Assembly (NCBI RefSeq): GCF_037975245.1
Contig: NC_092580.1
Span: forward strand, 7,166,501 to 7,230,500
Direction: 5' to 3'
Length of the DNA: 64,000 bases
Source: Apostichopus japonicus
Lineage: Eukaryota; Echinodermata; Holothuroidea; Aspidochirotida; Stichopodidae
Positions 54,201 to 64,000 of the stretch are shown here, one piece after another. The first letter of the stretch is position 1. Each line of letters begins with the position of its first letter. The notes under the pieces are model-generated. The model did not search any database. It was not told the origin of the DNA and saw nothing but the letters and a program-made list of their open reading frames with translations. A program made the position numbers and the translations under genes.

Positions 54201-57187
54201 GTTTTCTGCTTCTTCCTGCTGTTTGCATCCGTTCCTTCTGATAATTTGGATTCATCACCATCTTCTGCTTCTCTCTGTTTCCCGGATCTCAATTCTGAGT
54301 CTTTTTCAAGTTGTTTGACAAAAGTTTCTAAGACGTTATTACTTAAAGACTTTGAAGATGCAACCAGTGAATTGTTTTCAAAAGATTCCCTGTTTTTCTT
54401 GACACTTTCTTCTGTTAAGTTGTAAATTGTCGGTGAAACTTCATCTGGCATTGTGAGATGTTTAACTTTAATTCTGAAATTAAAAACAAGATCCATTGAT
54501 TAATAAACACAAGTGTTGAATTGAGCATCATATTTAAATATTTATTTATGTTAGATGTAATTTATGAGCAAATAACATACCAAAATGTGATCTACCGTAA
54601 CTAGCATTTAAGACAACACGAGAGAAATGTCTAACCATGGAGCTATAAACAGATTATAGCTCCATGGTCTAACACAACAACGAAAGATGGTTGCTAGTTT
54701 TGATCACATTTCAAGTGAGAGAACAAAGTACTGATATTCAAGGGAACTACCTTTTCTTGTAATATTTGACTAGATTGCTGAAAGCGATTTAAATAACAGT
54801 ACTGCAGAACTTAATATAATTAATGAAATTGCAACAATATAATGCTAACATTGATCAACTGTAGAGGTACTCCTAGTAAAAGCACAACAGTACAAACAGT
54901 GAAAAATCATAATAGTTTACATTAATTAGAGAAAGCATTGCCTCTGATCTAGTGTTGGTGCCAAATAAATATGGGCAAACTAATGAAAATATGTCTAATA
55001 TCTATGCTTTTAACAATGTTTTCCACTCACCCCATGAATTGACAGACTGCTTTTAAATGATGTGTGACCATTTGACATCTGAGTTGATTCCTTTCTTCAA
55101 GGTTTGGATTTTTGCTATCTCTTTTCCTTCCAGATGCTGCTGAGATGAATATTGGTCTGACCGTCTCAATTATAGAGAAATATTCTGGATTTTGAGATGT
55201 ATATTTTGTTATAATCTTCTTAAACGTATCAAGTCTGTCTAGCTTCAGTAAGATGCCATTCTCAGGGTGTAGTTTGGCGTCTGACACCTTGAAAGGCCAA
55301 TGCTGGGATGATGTTGAAATTGTTTCCAAAATGTCCTCTAGTTTCTGGGTAAAAATATGAAAACAAAATGAGAATTTAAAATTTCAAGCTGAAAATATGT
55401 ATTTGTGAAGAGTTTGAGAATTAATGACTCTTATCTAAGGTTTCATAAATTTTTGGTTAAGTAATATTAATAACAAAACAGTTAACATGCAGTTGCAAGC
55501 AACAAACAATAGAATAAAACAATATATCAATGTTGGACCAAGCATACAGAAAGTTAACTGATTCATGCTTCATGTTCAGTGGGAAATAAGTAAACAAACT
55601 GAAATATAAAATCAACCTTCTTGGAAAATGATTGAATCTTTACAGTACTGTATTTACTTGTTTTCAAAGGCATGTCTTGAAACTTTTGATGAATCTTGTT
55701 GCTTCATTGAGAGTGATTTAGCTATTCACTCACAAATACAGTAACTTGATTTGAATTCTGGTACATTTTGATAAAAATGTAGTGTAGTGTAGACAGTTGG
55801 CAAACAAAGAGTTAACTTGAAGTGAGAGACAGCTGGAAAAAAGATGTGTAGCTTTCAATAAACTAATGTCACATTCATTTTCCACCCCCTTTTTTTCCAT
55901 CAACAAAGTCAAACCATTTGAACATACAAGGTTATACTGCCAATCACGACATAAATCCCTTGGAAATCCCACCCAATGTGATCCTGTGCTGACTTCTGTG
56001 TTCTCTAGTGTTTATATTGTAGGCATTTTACTAGTGTAGTGCCCTGTTTATAAAAGAAAGCAACATCAGTTTCTTACATTGGAAGTCACAGATTTCCAAA
56101 AGGCCTAAACAATATTAGAAATCTTGTAAACACTAAGGTGTCCAATAGTCAAGAAGGAACAAGTAAGGTGAGTAAAGGCTCCATAATTGATGCACCACTA
56201 CATACAGTATTACTAGCAACCATACAGCAGGCAACCTAAACTTTTTGCAGCAAAACAGAGTTACATATTTCATGAGTTTGAATCCATTTCAGGTATGTGC
56301 TGATCAATTTTTTTTTTTTAAGCTTTTACACCCTCCCCCAAGTTTGAAAATATCTTTGGCATTATGAAATCTTACTCCCTAAAAATAGCCAAAATTAACC
56401 TCAACATGATACCACTACTCTCTAGGACCTGACCTGTCTGAGCAGTTAGAGGCTCAGAGAAGAGCAAACAGCATCCTGATCTCAATGGATATATACATAC
56501 ACAAAAGTTACAGTTTGCTTATAGAAGAATGTGTCAATTTCGGGTATGAAAGAACTTGACAGGGAAGACATTTTGTGGTCAAATTTTGCTCAATTGTACG
56601 TTGCACAGGCACAGAACAATAATTATTTTGAGATCATTACATTTACACTTCTAAGGAACAACACATATGAAAAACGCAAACAGTTGAGTGATTTGGATTT
56701 TCCTTGATAGACAACGTTGATAAAATCCTTAAGTGCGTCAATTTCGAGCCCATAATGATACATTTAAAGGTCTAGGGTATGGCTATGAAACTATAGCCAC
56801 TAAACAAGTTGACAACGAATATTTATGTACAGTATGTAACATTAGCTTGATCACGTAGACTGGTTTCACGATATCTTCGAAAAATGTGTTATTTACAACT
56901 TTCGCTTAGCCTTTACTCGTCTGTTCTAAACATAGAGGTAATCAAAGACATAGTTTAATGTTCAAGTTATTTACATTTCTGTCATCTTCTGCTTTACTAA
57001 CAAGACTCGGCGTTAAGTTAAAACATTTTAAAGGCAATGTAAAATCTGCCACCGAGATATCGCGATGCAATCGTATCATGTTTGGATTTCGTGAATCTCC
57101 CTGCTCTGTAATATAATTGATTATAACTTGCAACAACTTGCATCTCCATTGAAGGCATTCGGTCGTTATAGGTCTAGTTGCCATCAT
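48232..57187 (-). CDS. DALRD3: DALRD3, DALR anticodon-binding-domain protein
   Basis: Minus-strand exons: 57187-56975, 55344-55031, 54473-54106, 53340-53255, 52434-52182, 51847-51762, 50760-50640, 49692-49517, 48954-48886, 48351-48232. They are phase-consistent and give 601 aa; human has 543. Matches to human DALRD3 along the length: KDVILEQNLATGGHGYLSNL, AAIKFDILSTALGS, GVFVLYNYARLSTLFKKFDH, IYPPLPPVEEVSF, EEWKLLLHYVMQFPDL, VCRFLYSLSRDLSVYYSRTH and EPRPHLIPIIHARLYLLKTV. The C-terminal part is the helical DALR domain of arginyl-tRNA-synthetase type. There is no catalytic synthetase core (no HIGH/KMSKS seen), as in the family. Known role: discriminator subunit bringing METTL2 to tRNA-Arg for m3C32. 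Exon 3 is longer and Ser/Glu/Lys-rich compared with human. Introns 4 and 6 carry an inverted MITE pair, and the last-exon acceptor is tandemly duplicated. Exon 1 is the most diverged part; there is a second in-frame Met at codon 2. Confidence 0.93.
48320..48600. repeat. ~121-bp tandem duplication covering the DALRD3 last-exon acceptor
   Basis: Units start near 48320, 48441 and 48562 (partial). Each contains GGAATTAAATGAGG, and the first two also contain TCTTGGTTCCTATA. This is the reverse complement of the splice acceptor and the first codons (EPRPHLIPIIH) of DALRD3 exon 10. The copy at 48473 keeps an AG acceptor and the codons for EPRPHLIPIIH, then diverges to FSNMMERWLV and stops at 48390. 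The third copy has lost the EPR codons. Confidence 0.88.
50977..51357 (+). mobile_element. TTAA-flanked MITE, copy A (DALRD3 intron 6)
   Basis: A 381-bp element between TTAA tetramers. Its left end (AGGATGTGAAGACTCGCGC) is related to the reverse complement of its right end, as better seen in copy B (TTAAAGGCATTGTAGACTCG against TTAAAGGGTGTGAAGACTCG), so it has terminal inverted repeats. TTAA target sites are typical of piggyBac-type transposition, but the family is not proven. It is about 88% similar by eye to 52467-52841 in opposite orientation. No long ORF. Confidence 0.82.
52467..52841 (-). mobile_element. TTAA-flanked MITE, copy B (DALRD3 intron 4), inverted relative to copy A
   Basis: A 375-bp inverted copy of 50977-51357. 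Both ends read TTAAAGG in the inward direction, with about 24-bp imperfect terminal inverted repeats including AGACTCGC. It begins about 30 bp upstream (in transcript sense) of the exon 5 acceptor at 52434, so it is very close to the splice site. Confidence 0.85.
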
Positions 57188-58195
57188 GATATAAAAAGTC
57201 TTTAATCGTCGACAGACAATCGCTGTTTAATGTTGGCTGTTTGATCCTTGATTTCGCTGAAAGAAAAATCATGGCAGGGAGGTTGCACATAGCTATCTCA
57301 CATTACATACCTTCTGAACATGGTGGCCTTCACAGTGAACGACAGCTGCTCCGTTCTCACCACTGTTGAGTATGTAGCATGTTTGTCCTTTTAATCAATG
57401 AAACTGGCAGCTAAGGACACGTTTACATTTTTAATTGAAGAAAATACAAAATTTAGCGATACAAAGCAAAACAACATCATAATTACAGAATATTTTTAAG
57501 CCACTATACGTACAATACAAGACTGAGGCACACAGGTCGAGGAACCTTAATTTTTGTTAGGTGCTACAAACTTTGCAGAGATACAAAGTTTACAGGTCTG
57601 AAAGACACTTCAAGGTCTAGATCTGTCCTTTCGGAAAGGTTATATTCAAACTCATACCAAACAAAAAGTCAGGTTTGTATATATTTGCTTGTAAATTTTA
57701 GAATCTGGCGATGTATCAATAAGAGCGCAATCTTCTAATGGTTTAACTTACTCCTAAAACTGTGTTATTTAAGCTAGGCTCGTAAAAGCGTTGTTCATGT
57801 ATTCTTCTTTTCGAGTGACACTTGGGCAAAGATAGCCTGCTTTCGACATAAATGGATGTTTGTCCTACATCATTAGCCTACCAGTTGTAGATCTTTGTAG
57901 CCAGCTTGCAGTGTCCCTGTTTAGCAGTTACATGTATGCCGACGTAAAGAAAAAAAACCAATTTGGCTATATCACAACCTGTTTTAACTATGCTTCACTA
58001 GGCTAGTATATTCACTTAGGTAGCAGCAACTTTGGGATTTCTTTTTGTGTGCATGTGTTATTGTATGATAAATACAGCTTATTTCAGAACTTTGTACTAT
58101 TATTAGCCCAGAGAGCTAGATAAACCGTAACCTGTCAAGTGTCATGTCCTGCCTCGTTCACAATATAAATCAAAACTAATCGGTTTAAATCAAAA
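57188..58195. other. DALRD3 upstream region with a possible 5' leader exon
   Basis: On the minus strand, about 57395-57311 reads without stops in two frames and ends in a good donor (CAGAAG then GTATGT). A nearby acceptor (TTTTTCTTTCAG) would start a second segment at 57256, but the implied intron is only 54 bp. This may be a DALRD3 5' UTR exon or a short upstream ORF. The rest of the interval shows nothing I can name. Confidence 0.35.
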
Positions 58196-58204
58196 CGTTG
58201 TGGC

Positions 58205-58232
58205 TATTCGCACGAACGTAATCGTGCGAATA
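58205..58232. other. short palindrome TATTCGCACGA/TCGTGCGAATA
   Basis: Arms 58205-58215 and 58222-58232 are exact reverse complements around a 6-nt loop. The same word, TTCGTGCGAATA, recurs in the opposite orientation at about 60079-60230, beyond an inserted hAT element. These are probably parts of one older repeat split by the insertion. Confidence 0.8.
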
Positions 58233-58672
58233 ACATTGACTATTCGCACACATGTAACTTGACCAATCAGCGCTTGTGGTTGATGTAACCAATGAACTGT
58301 CCTGATATGTGCTGGACACGGGAGGGATGAACAGGACATCGATGGACAGTAACACTGCAGTGCATGACAATGGAACAGGAATTTGATAACTATGTGGATT
58401 TTCAGGGTTATGTTCATATCTGCGCGGATATACTGCGGATACTTTTTCAATTTTTGTAATAAAGGATTCCTCTTTATTTGATTTCTCACATATTTTACAG
58501 ATTTGGCTATTGATTTTGAAAACGATAACCACTTTTTGAGAATCAGCAAATTTTCATCGACCAAAATCTTGAGGGGGGGGCCGACTGGGGGGGGGCAAAT
58601 CGACCGTGCATACCCAACACTGTGGTTGGGGCCATGGTTTACCTTCCCCGCCTACTCAGTACGAAACGAACA

Positions 58673-60084
58673 CTTTCGTGCAGGGCCGTCTTAACGCATG
58701 GGCCCACTGGGCCCTGGCTCAGGGCCCCGCGATGTCAGGGGCCCCGCAATCATAGTAACCCCATGTCTTAATCTGGGAGGAAAACTTATTGAATAGGCCA
58801 TTATGCCTGATTGAATTCGATACTTGACAACTTGTGACGAGAGTTGGTGAAACACTTGAGAGTTTGACATTAAATATTCGAATCTGAGTTGGCAACCCTA
58901 TATACAATACTCCGAAGGCTTACACAGAGAAACTGTTACTCCGTAACTATAAGAAAGAGGAAATTGCCTCAGCCACGAAAGGCATAAAATTTGAAAACCG
59001 TGGGCAATACCTCACTACCAAACCTAAACAAGAGGAACCACCACTTGTGTTCAAGCTCACCTATACACCCCATATCAAAACCACGCATTTGAAAAAATCA
59101 CTTTTGAAACATTGGCACTTAATCTCGCAACACGCGGAATTATCCAAACTGTTTCCAAAAGAACTGATTCTAGCCTACAAAAGGGCCCAAAATCTCAAAG
59201 ATTTACTTGTTAACTCAAGGTTTCGTACTAACGAAGAATCAGCTGACTCTCAAGGTTCACATGAAGCTCTTTTAGATGCTCTTATAGCTGCACTATGAGT
59301 CCATAAAAACTTGTGCACAGAAAATAGATGCATTTTGAGAACGAGACGCCCAGGCCGAATATAAAATATTCAAAGGCTACTACTGACGAAGTTCCTCCTA
59401 TAAAGTTTGAGAGCAGAAACCGATCTAGTTGGTCAAAAGAACCTACGCTAGTCTCTCCTACTATTAACAGTACACTCAATTCACCTAATAGGTGCAATTA
59501 TGTTTCGCCATGAGAAGCATGCTATAAGTTCATGTTTGAATTTTTTTGCATTTCCAGGTGGCCTCAGATGCAATTTGGTGCAATATAGCACATTTCAACA
59601 CCCACTCCATTTTGTAAATAATTTTGCATTTTCACCTGGCCTTAGATGCAATTTGGTACTCCAAATGAGATTTTTTTCTCATTTGGAAATGAAAAAGGGG
59701 TTTTCTGACTTGCCAAGCGGGGGGGGGGGGTGGGGCGGAATGATACTTCCGCCCCACCATATTTTTCACTGGGGGCTGGCACCCACCCGCCCCCCCGGTT
59801 CCTACGCCCTTGATTGTTAGGGAAGGGATGGAGGGCAACTGGAAGATTACTCTTCTATAATGTATTTCAGCTTTTAGATGTATCACGTATGTTATTCAGC
59901 TAAAGTTTTATGCTTTATGCGCGACATAGGGAGGGGTGGTAAATGCAGGCATGTCTATGCTTGAGCGATTGTCAAGGATGTCAATTTTTCACGCACCTTT
60001 TTTTCGAACTCACTTGATTGAGGGGCCCCGCTCCATTGCCGGGCCCAGGGCCCGGTGATGTCTTAAGACGGCCCTGCGTTCGTG
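58673..60084. mobile_element. 1.4-kb hAT-type element with terminal inverted repeats
   Basis: The element 58681-60076 begins CAGGGCCGTCTTAACGCATG and ends in the inverse (CTTAAGACGGCCCTG). Flanks are CTTTCGTG (58673-58680) and CGTTCGTG (60077-60084), an 8-bp target duplication with one mismatch. GGGCCC-rich subterminal sequence is present at both ends. The interior carries a reverse-transcriptase remnant, not a hAT transposase, so it is non-autonomous. It lies in the DALRD3/MEST divergent spacer. Confidence 0.88.
58905..59298 (+). pseudogene. retroelement reverse-transcriptase C-terminal remnant
   Basis: An open frame (about 58911-59298) gives PKAYTEKLLLRNYKKEEIAS, then VFKLTYTPHIKTTHLKKSLL, KHWHLI and LFPKELILAYKRAQNLKDLL before its stop. 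The LTYTP...LF...LAYKRAQNLKDLLV pattern is the segment between the reverse transcriptase and the GIY-YIG or zinc-finger end of Penelope-like and some other retroelements. Only about 130 codons remain, with no catalytic YxDD motif. It is carried inside the hAT-type element. The exact class is uncertain. Confidence 0.65.
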
Positions 60085-60272
60085 CGAATATAAATGTTTA
60101 TTGGCAGTGCTTTTCTAATCACTACATGTCTACTTATACCCACAAACACGTTCGTGCGAATAACAATCCTTACTGGTACTCCTTCGTGTGCAAAGTTACT
60201 GTCCATGAGCCCGAGCATGTTCGTGTGAATATCGATGCTTATTGGTACGTCAACGTAACAATAACGGTTGTT

Positions 60273-60294
60273 ATTGGCACGTGCACGTGCCAAT
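60273..60294. promoter_or_regulatory. perfect 22-bp palindrome with two overlapping E-boxes
   Basis: The sequence has ATTGGCAC, then GTGCACGTGC, then CAAT; it equals its own reverse complement over all 22 bases. It contains two CACGTG E-boxes sharing the central CA/TG. It lies about 470 bp upstream of the MEST start. It could be a bHLH or HIF-type site or simply part of the TTCGTGCGAATA repeat. No direct evidence of function. Confidence 0.6.
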
Positions 60295-60741
60295 AGACAC
60301 GACCAAATTAAAATGTTGTATTTTAGTTTGGAGCTCATCAGCATTCTTTATGACATTTATTCTTCGGCCACCTCCCAAATTTGAAGAATGGGTCTATATA
60401 ACCACCCATCCCATGTGTAATGTAGGAACCCTCTTTCCTTAAAATTTCCAATATATGCTAGGTATGTAGGCTTACAAACTTGACTGTAATTCTTTTGGGA
60501 AGCAAAAAAGAAAATTGCAAGCAAATGCAAAACATCAGAACATTTAAAGACAGACTTGTGACTGTCTTATTTTGATGCTAATGATTCTTTGCTACCTCAA
60601 AAATTTGAAGGGAGGGAATGTTGTCAGTTTTGAAAATGTGTGAGGGATCATTATAAGAAGAAATGTGAATACTATTGACCTTTAACCTTACTTCCAAATA
60701 CAATGAGATGTACATATTCTCTCTTCCAGAAATCATCCACC

Positions 60742-62660
60742 ATGTGGCGAACTTTAATTTGCATTTTCGTGTGTGCACTAGCAATATTCGTCACATACCC
60801 AGCTCCAGAACTTTCCCCAGATGTCACAGAATGGAAAGAAACTGGCAAATCCTTTACTTTCAATGGTCACAACATATTTTACCATGGTAAGACTCAACAA
60901 TGGATACAAGAATAACATTTCATATGTAACTGTTAATGACAATTTAACTGATTTTTAATATGCATTTGATAGTTGGCTAAGTGTGTAATAAGAGCAGATG
61001 CACAAAGGAACTTCCTTTGCTACCAAAAATTAGCTACAAACTAAATATTAATCATAACAAGTATAGTATATGAGAGATTCTATCATGTGTGTAGTCCTTA
61101 ATTTACCCAATCTTTTCTTACAAACATTCATTTTAGTAATAACTTTGGTATCTACCAATAACTCTCCCTTCCCCCCACCTCCCATCCCCACCCCCTTTGA
61201 GAAATCCTGTATATACTGCTGTGTGATACATTTACAATGACATTCTTGTAAATGTTAAAAATGTTTTGAAATGTTCTGAAGGTATGAAGTTCCTGTTGTG
61301 ATAGCAATACACCTAACTAATAGACTTTGTTCTTATGATTTATATTTCCATCTATATCAAGAGATATTATGTTGTGAATGCAGCTAGGTATTAAATGAAA
61401 TTTATGACATGTTTCTCATCTTTTTTTCCCCTCACAGATGACAAAGGTTCTGGACCTGCCTCTAAGGTGGTAGTCCTTTTCCATGGATATCCAACCTCTT
61501 CCTATGATTTTACTAAGGTTTGTTTTGTTTATGATGCCTTTACTGATATTGCATAACTGTGTACAGTATCAGGGGCATCCCACTTAATACCAATACACAA
61601 ATATGCTAGAGCCATTCAATCTGTTCCTCTCGTCTCCTGCTATGAGCTCTCCCCACCAGGGGTAGGAAGCTTCCAATAAGTGGGGGGCACAACATCAGAG
61701 GGGCACTTTCTCATTCCACAACCACCACTTGTTATGCTTTAAACCATGATACACACCAACCACTCGTTATGGACGTTCCCGACATGGACGTTAAATGGAT
61801 GTGTGCCGAGAGATTGGCTTCGGTCAGCTTGCGAGTCTAAAAGCCTCCATGGCTTCTTTCGCGAGTTCCTGCTTGCGGGAAGATCACATATACATACATA
61901 CACACATACATACATATGCTTTAAACCATGATACACACCAACCATATTACTTATATATATATATGATGTGTTAGTATGCTATCAATACTATTATAGTGCA
62001 CGTGAGTAAATTAAAATAATAGATTAAAATTAACAAAGGCTTAAAATATCCAAACGACAGTTCTTCATCAAAGGGGCACATTTTATTTGCCAGTAGGGCA
62101 CATTTGCTATTTTGGTAATCAGTGGGGGGCACATGCCCCCAGTGCCCCCAGGCTCCTACTACCTGCTCCCCACTACCTATTTCTAATTAAATGGCTGATC
62201 AGAAAAATATTACAGCTGGGATGAGCAACTTGGGAAAACATTGTCCTGCTGATATTATTCTTGTCATTTTTTGAAAGAAGTTCTCAGTTCTAAGCAAAAT
62301 CACAGTGATTTTAAATATGCATTTTGCATATTTCTACCATATAATAAGAACCAATGGAAATAAGCCAATTACCTTCTTTTTAGAGAAGTGGGGGGAGGAG
62401 GACAGTTTGGGTGCAGTGCGGTAGGGAGCCGTGATCTACATAAATTGTTACACTAATTAGTGTTTGTCTACAGATTTCTTTTCATTGACAAATCACTATT
62501 GTTTGTGTATTTAATTCTTCTGTGTTATATTTGAATTTACTCAATGAATGGTAGTGAATGCCTTTATATTGTTTTTCCTCAGGTATGGGATGGTTTGTCT
62601 GAGCGTTACGGTAGAATTATTGCTCCAGACTTTCTAGGATTTGGCCTCAGTGACAAACCT
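60742..62660 (+). CDS. MEST: MEST-like alpha/beta hydrolase, 3' part beyond window
   Basis: Exons seen: 60742-60886, 61438-61517, 62583-62660, phase-consistent and giving 101 residues; human MEST has 335, so the catalytic half lies outside. The protein starts with a signal-anchor (MWRTLICIFVCALAIFVTYP). Next comes a MEST-type lead-in (SPDVTEWKETGKSFTFNGHN), the oxyanion HG motif in VVVLFHGYPTSSYDFTK (human LLHGFPTSSYDWYK), and RIIAPDFLGFGLSDKP (human RVIALDFLGFGFSDKP). The family is an ER-membrane epoxide-hydrolase-like serine/acyl hydrolase. The substrate is uncertain. An acceptor (CTCTTCCAG) directly upstream at 60729 suggests an untranslated first exon further 5'. Imprinting known in mammals should not be assumed here. 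Intron 2 holds a hAT-type element with a nested SINE, and the final visible intron has long satellites. Confidence 0.93.
61649..62173. mobile_element. hAT-type element with perfect 8-bp target duplication
   Basis: The element 61657-62165 (509 bp) begins CAGGGGTAGGAAGC and ends GGCTCCTACTACCTG (imperfect inverted repeat). It is flanked by CTCCCCAC at 61649-61656 and 62166-62173. Subterminal GGGGGGCAC motifs occur near both ends. It is interrupted by a later SINE-like insertion at 61763-61915. Intron of MEST. Confidence 0.92.
61734..61944 (-). mobile_element. nested SINE-like insertion with 29-bp target duplication
   Basis: The insert 61763-61915 (153 bp) is flanked by exact 29-bp direct repeats (61734-61762 and 61916-61944, containing TTTAAACCATGATACACACC). 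The minus-strand sequence GCAAGCAGGAACTCG and AAGAAGCCATGG matches the repeat at 4480-4672, and both have TATG/TACA-rich tails on the same side. The long duplication indicates target-primed reverse transcription. The insert is younger than the hAT element it interrupts. Confidence 0.9.
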
Positions 62661-62994
62661 GTGAGTACAAACGTCTACATATGATTGAATTTTCTAGGTG
62701 CAAGGGGAGACAGTAGATTTAGCAGATTATTCATAAATGAAGATTTTCATAAACCACAGATAAGCAAGAAAAAAAAACATAGATTTGTAAATTGTTGCAT
62801 AATTTATTTCCATTGCAGAAGTTGATGAAAACTCCTGAAAAGTTTATTACCTTTTCAACTTCAATACCAACAATTTGTCTGTAAGCAATAAGACCTATAA
62901 TAAGTATGTATTGTTCTTTGATGAAACAGATGCTGTCTGACATCCATTTGGAACAAGGAGAATTTTAACCTCAAGTGAAACAATAACTTGCCCT

Positions 62995-63330
62995 TGGTGT
63001 AGTATGTTTTTGATGGTGTACTATGTTTGTAGTATTAGTGTAGTACAGTATGTTTGTAGTATTAGTGTAGTATGTTTGTAGTATTGGTGTAGTATGTTTT
63101 TGATGGTGTAGTATGTTTGTAGTATTAGTGTAGTATGTTTGTAGTATTAGTGTAATATGTTTTTAGTATTGGTGTAGTATGTTTTTGATGGTGTAGTATG
63201 TTTGTAATATTGGTGTAGTATGTTTGTAATATTGGTGTAGTATGTTTGTAGTATTGGTGTAGTATGTTAGTAGTATTGGTGTAGTATGTTTTAGTATGTT
63301 GTTTTTGTGTAGTAGTTTCTGTAGTAGTTT
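62995..63330. repeat. ~22-bp minisatellite (GTAGTATTGGTGTAGTATGT)
   Basis: About fourteen imperfect units of 20-24 bp in the MEST intron. It is T/G-rich on the plus strand with almost no C. Confidence 0.93.
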
Positions 63331-63724
63331 TTGTGTAGTGTTAGAGTAACTTGGTGCAGTATGTTTTTCGATGAAATGCACCATCAAATTTAAATGAACA
63401 AGGAAGTTGTAAGGAAAGTTTTAATGATCCATTTTTGCATTCCATACTGGATTATCCGTGCTCAATTTCTACAGTGATTAATATTTCTTGTCAAAAATTC
63501 TTAATCTGTCATTGTCTAGACTATTCATGATCCGTTTAGCAATAAACCTGTCTCTACCGCCCTCTTTATGGGTAACTTGAATGTTTCTTTAACTTTGTTC
63601 AATCTGCCTTTTAAAAAAAATTCTGCCAGGATTGTAAACATCATGTCATCTGAATTCCTAAACATCCATTTTTTTTCATCTTCTTTTTCCTCCATTTTTA
63701 TCTTCCTTTCCTCATCTCTTTCCT

Positions 63725-64000
63725 TTCCCCTCCTCTCCTCTCCTCTCCTCTCCTCTCCTCTCCTCTCCTCTCCTCTCCTCTCCTCTCCTCTCCTCTCCTC
63801 TCCTCTCCTCTCCTCTCCTCTCCTCTCCTCTCCTCTCCTCTCCTCTCCTCTCCTCTCCTCTCCTCTCCTCTCCTCTCCTCTCCTCTCCTCTCCTCTCCTC
63901 TCCTCTCCTCTCCTCTCCTCTCCTCTCCTCTCCTCTCCTCTCCTCTCCTCTCCTCTCCTCTCCTCTCCTCTCCTCTCCTCTCCTCTCCTCTCCTCTCCTC
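63725..64000. repeat. (TCCTC)n pentanucleotide satellite to window end
   Basis: At least 270 bp of perfect TCCTC repeat, a pure polypyrimidine tract on the plus strand, preceded by degenerate CTTTCC-rich sequence from about 63,670. The window ends inside the array, so its full length is unknown. Confidence 0.98.

Noticed and set aside
57316-57400. Separate conserved gene upstream of DALRD3
   Set aside because: Protein-like in two frames, but no recognised family, and the only matching intron would be 54 bp; kept only as a low-interest note.

Overview
The window is invertebrate-animal nuclear DNA. It is AT-rich, with short exons in long introns, GT-AG splice sites, and many MITEs, tRNA-derived SINEs and satellites. 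Gene content and repeat style fit a marine deuterostome, most likely an echinoderm such as a sea cucumber. The species is my inference. Every multi-exon model was built by hand from splice sites, reading phase and remembered family sequences; no search was run.

Layout. Seven protein genes alternate strand strictly (+ - + - + - +): RBM17 (3' part, 1-9057, +), GTF3C6-like (14800-11447, -), tafazzin (17355-23281, +), ANKRD16 (28434-23825, -), an unrecognised 1,399-aa gene (38951-47621, +), DALRD3 (57187-48232, -) and the 5' part of MEST (60742 onward, +). Three pairs are divergent with shared upstream DNA (GTF3C6/tafazzin, ANKRD16/unknown gene, DALRD3/MEST). Three are convergent: tafazzin and ANKRD16 stop codons lie about 0.5 kb apart, those of the unknown gene and DALRD3 about 0.6 kb apart.

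Functions. RBM17 is a splicing factor and GTF3C6 a TFIIIC subunit. Tafazzin remodels cardiolipin. ANKRD16 supports alanyl-tRNA fidelity in vertebrates. DALRD3 guides tRNA-Arg m3C methylation. MEST is an alpha/beta hydrolase. Three of them touch tRNA biology, but nothing in the sequence shows co-regulation. RBM17 and ANKRD16 are also neighbours on human 10p15, so their proximity here may be ancient linkage.

Repeats. Non-genic DNA is dominated by mobile elements with readable target-site duplications. These include three hAT-type elements with exact 8-bp duplications, one larger hAT-type element with a 7/8-match duplication, a pair of TTAA-flanked MITEs in inverted orientation bracketing two DALRD3 exons, tRNA-type SINEs, a SINE-like insert with a 29-bp target duplication, a LINE 3' end and a reverse-transcriptase remnant. 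A 7-kb mosaic of direct and inverted copies (about 31.0-38.1 kb) contains a palindrome with 1.3-1.4 kb arms.

The points most worth a second look are the unrecognised gene with its 21-nt micro-exon and clear core promoter, the MITE pair that could promote back-splicing of DALRD3 exons 5-6, the tandem duplication of the DALRD3 last-exon acceptor, and the palindromic mosaic carrying five copies of an exon-like cassette.
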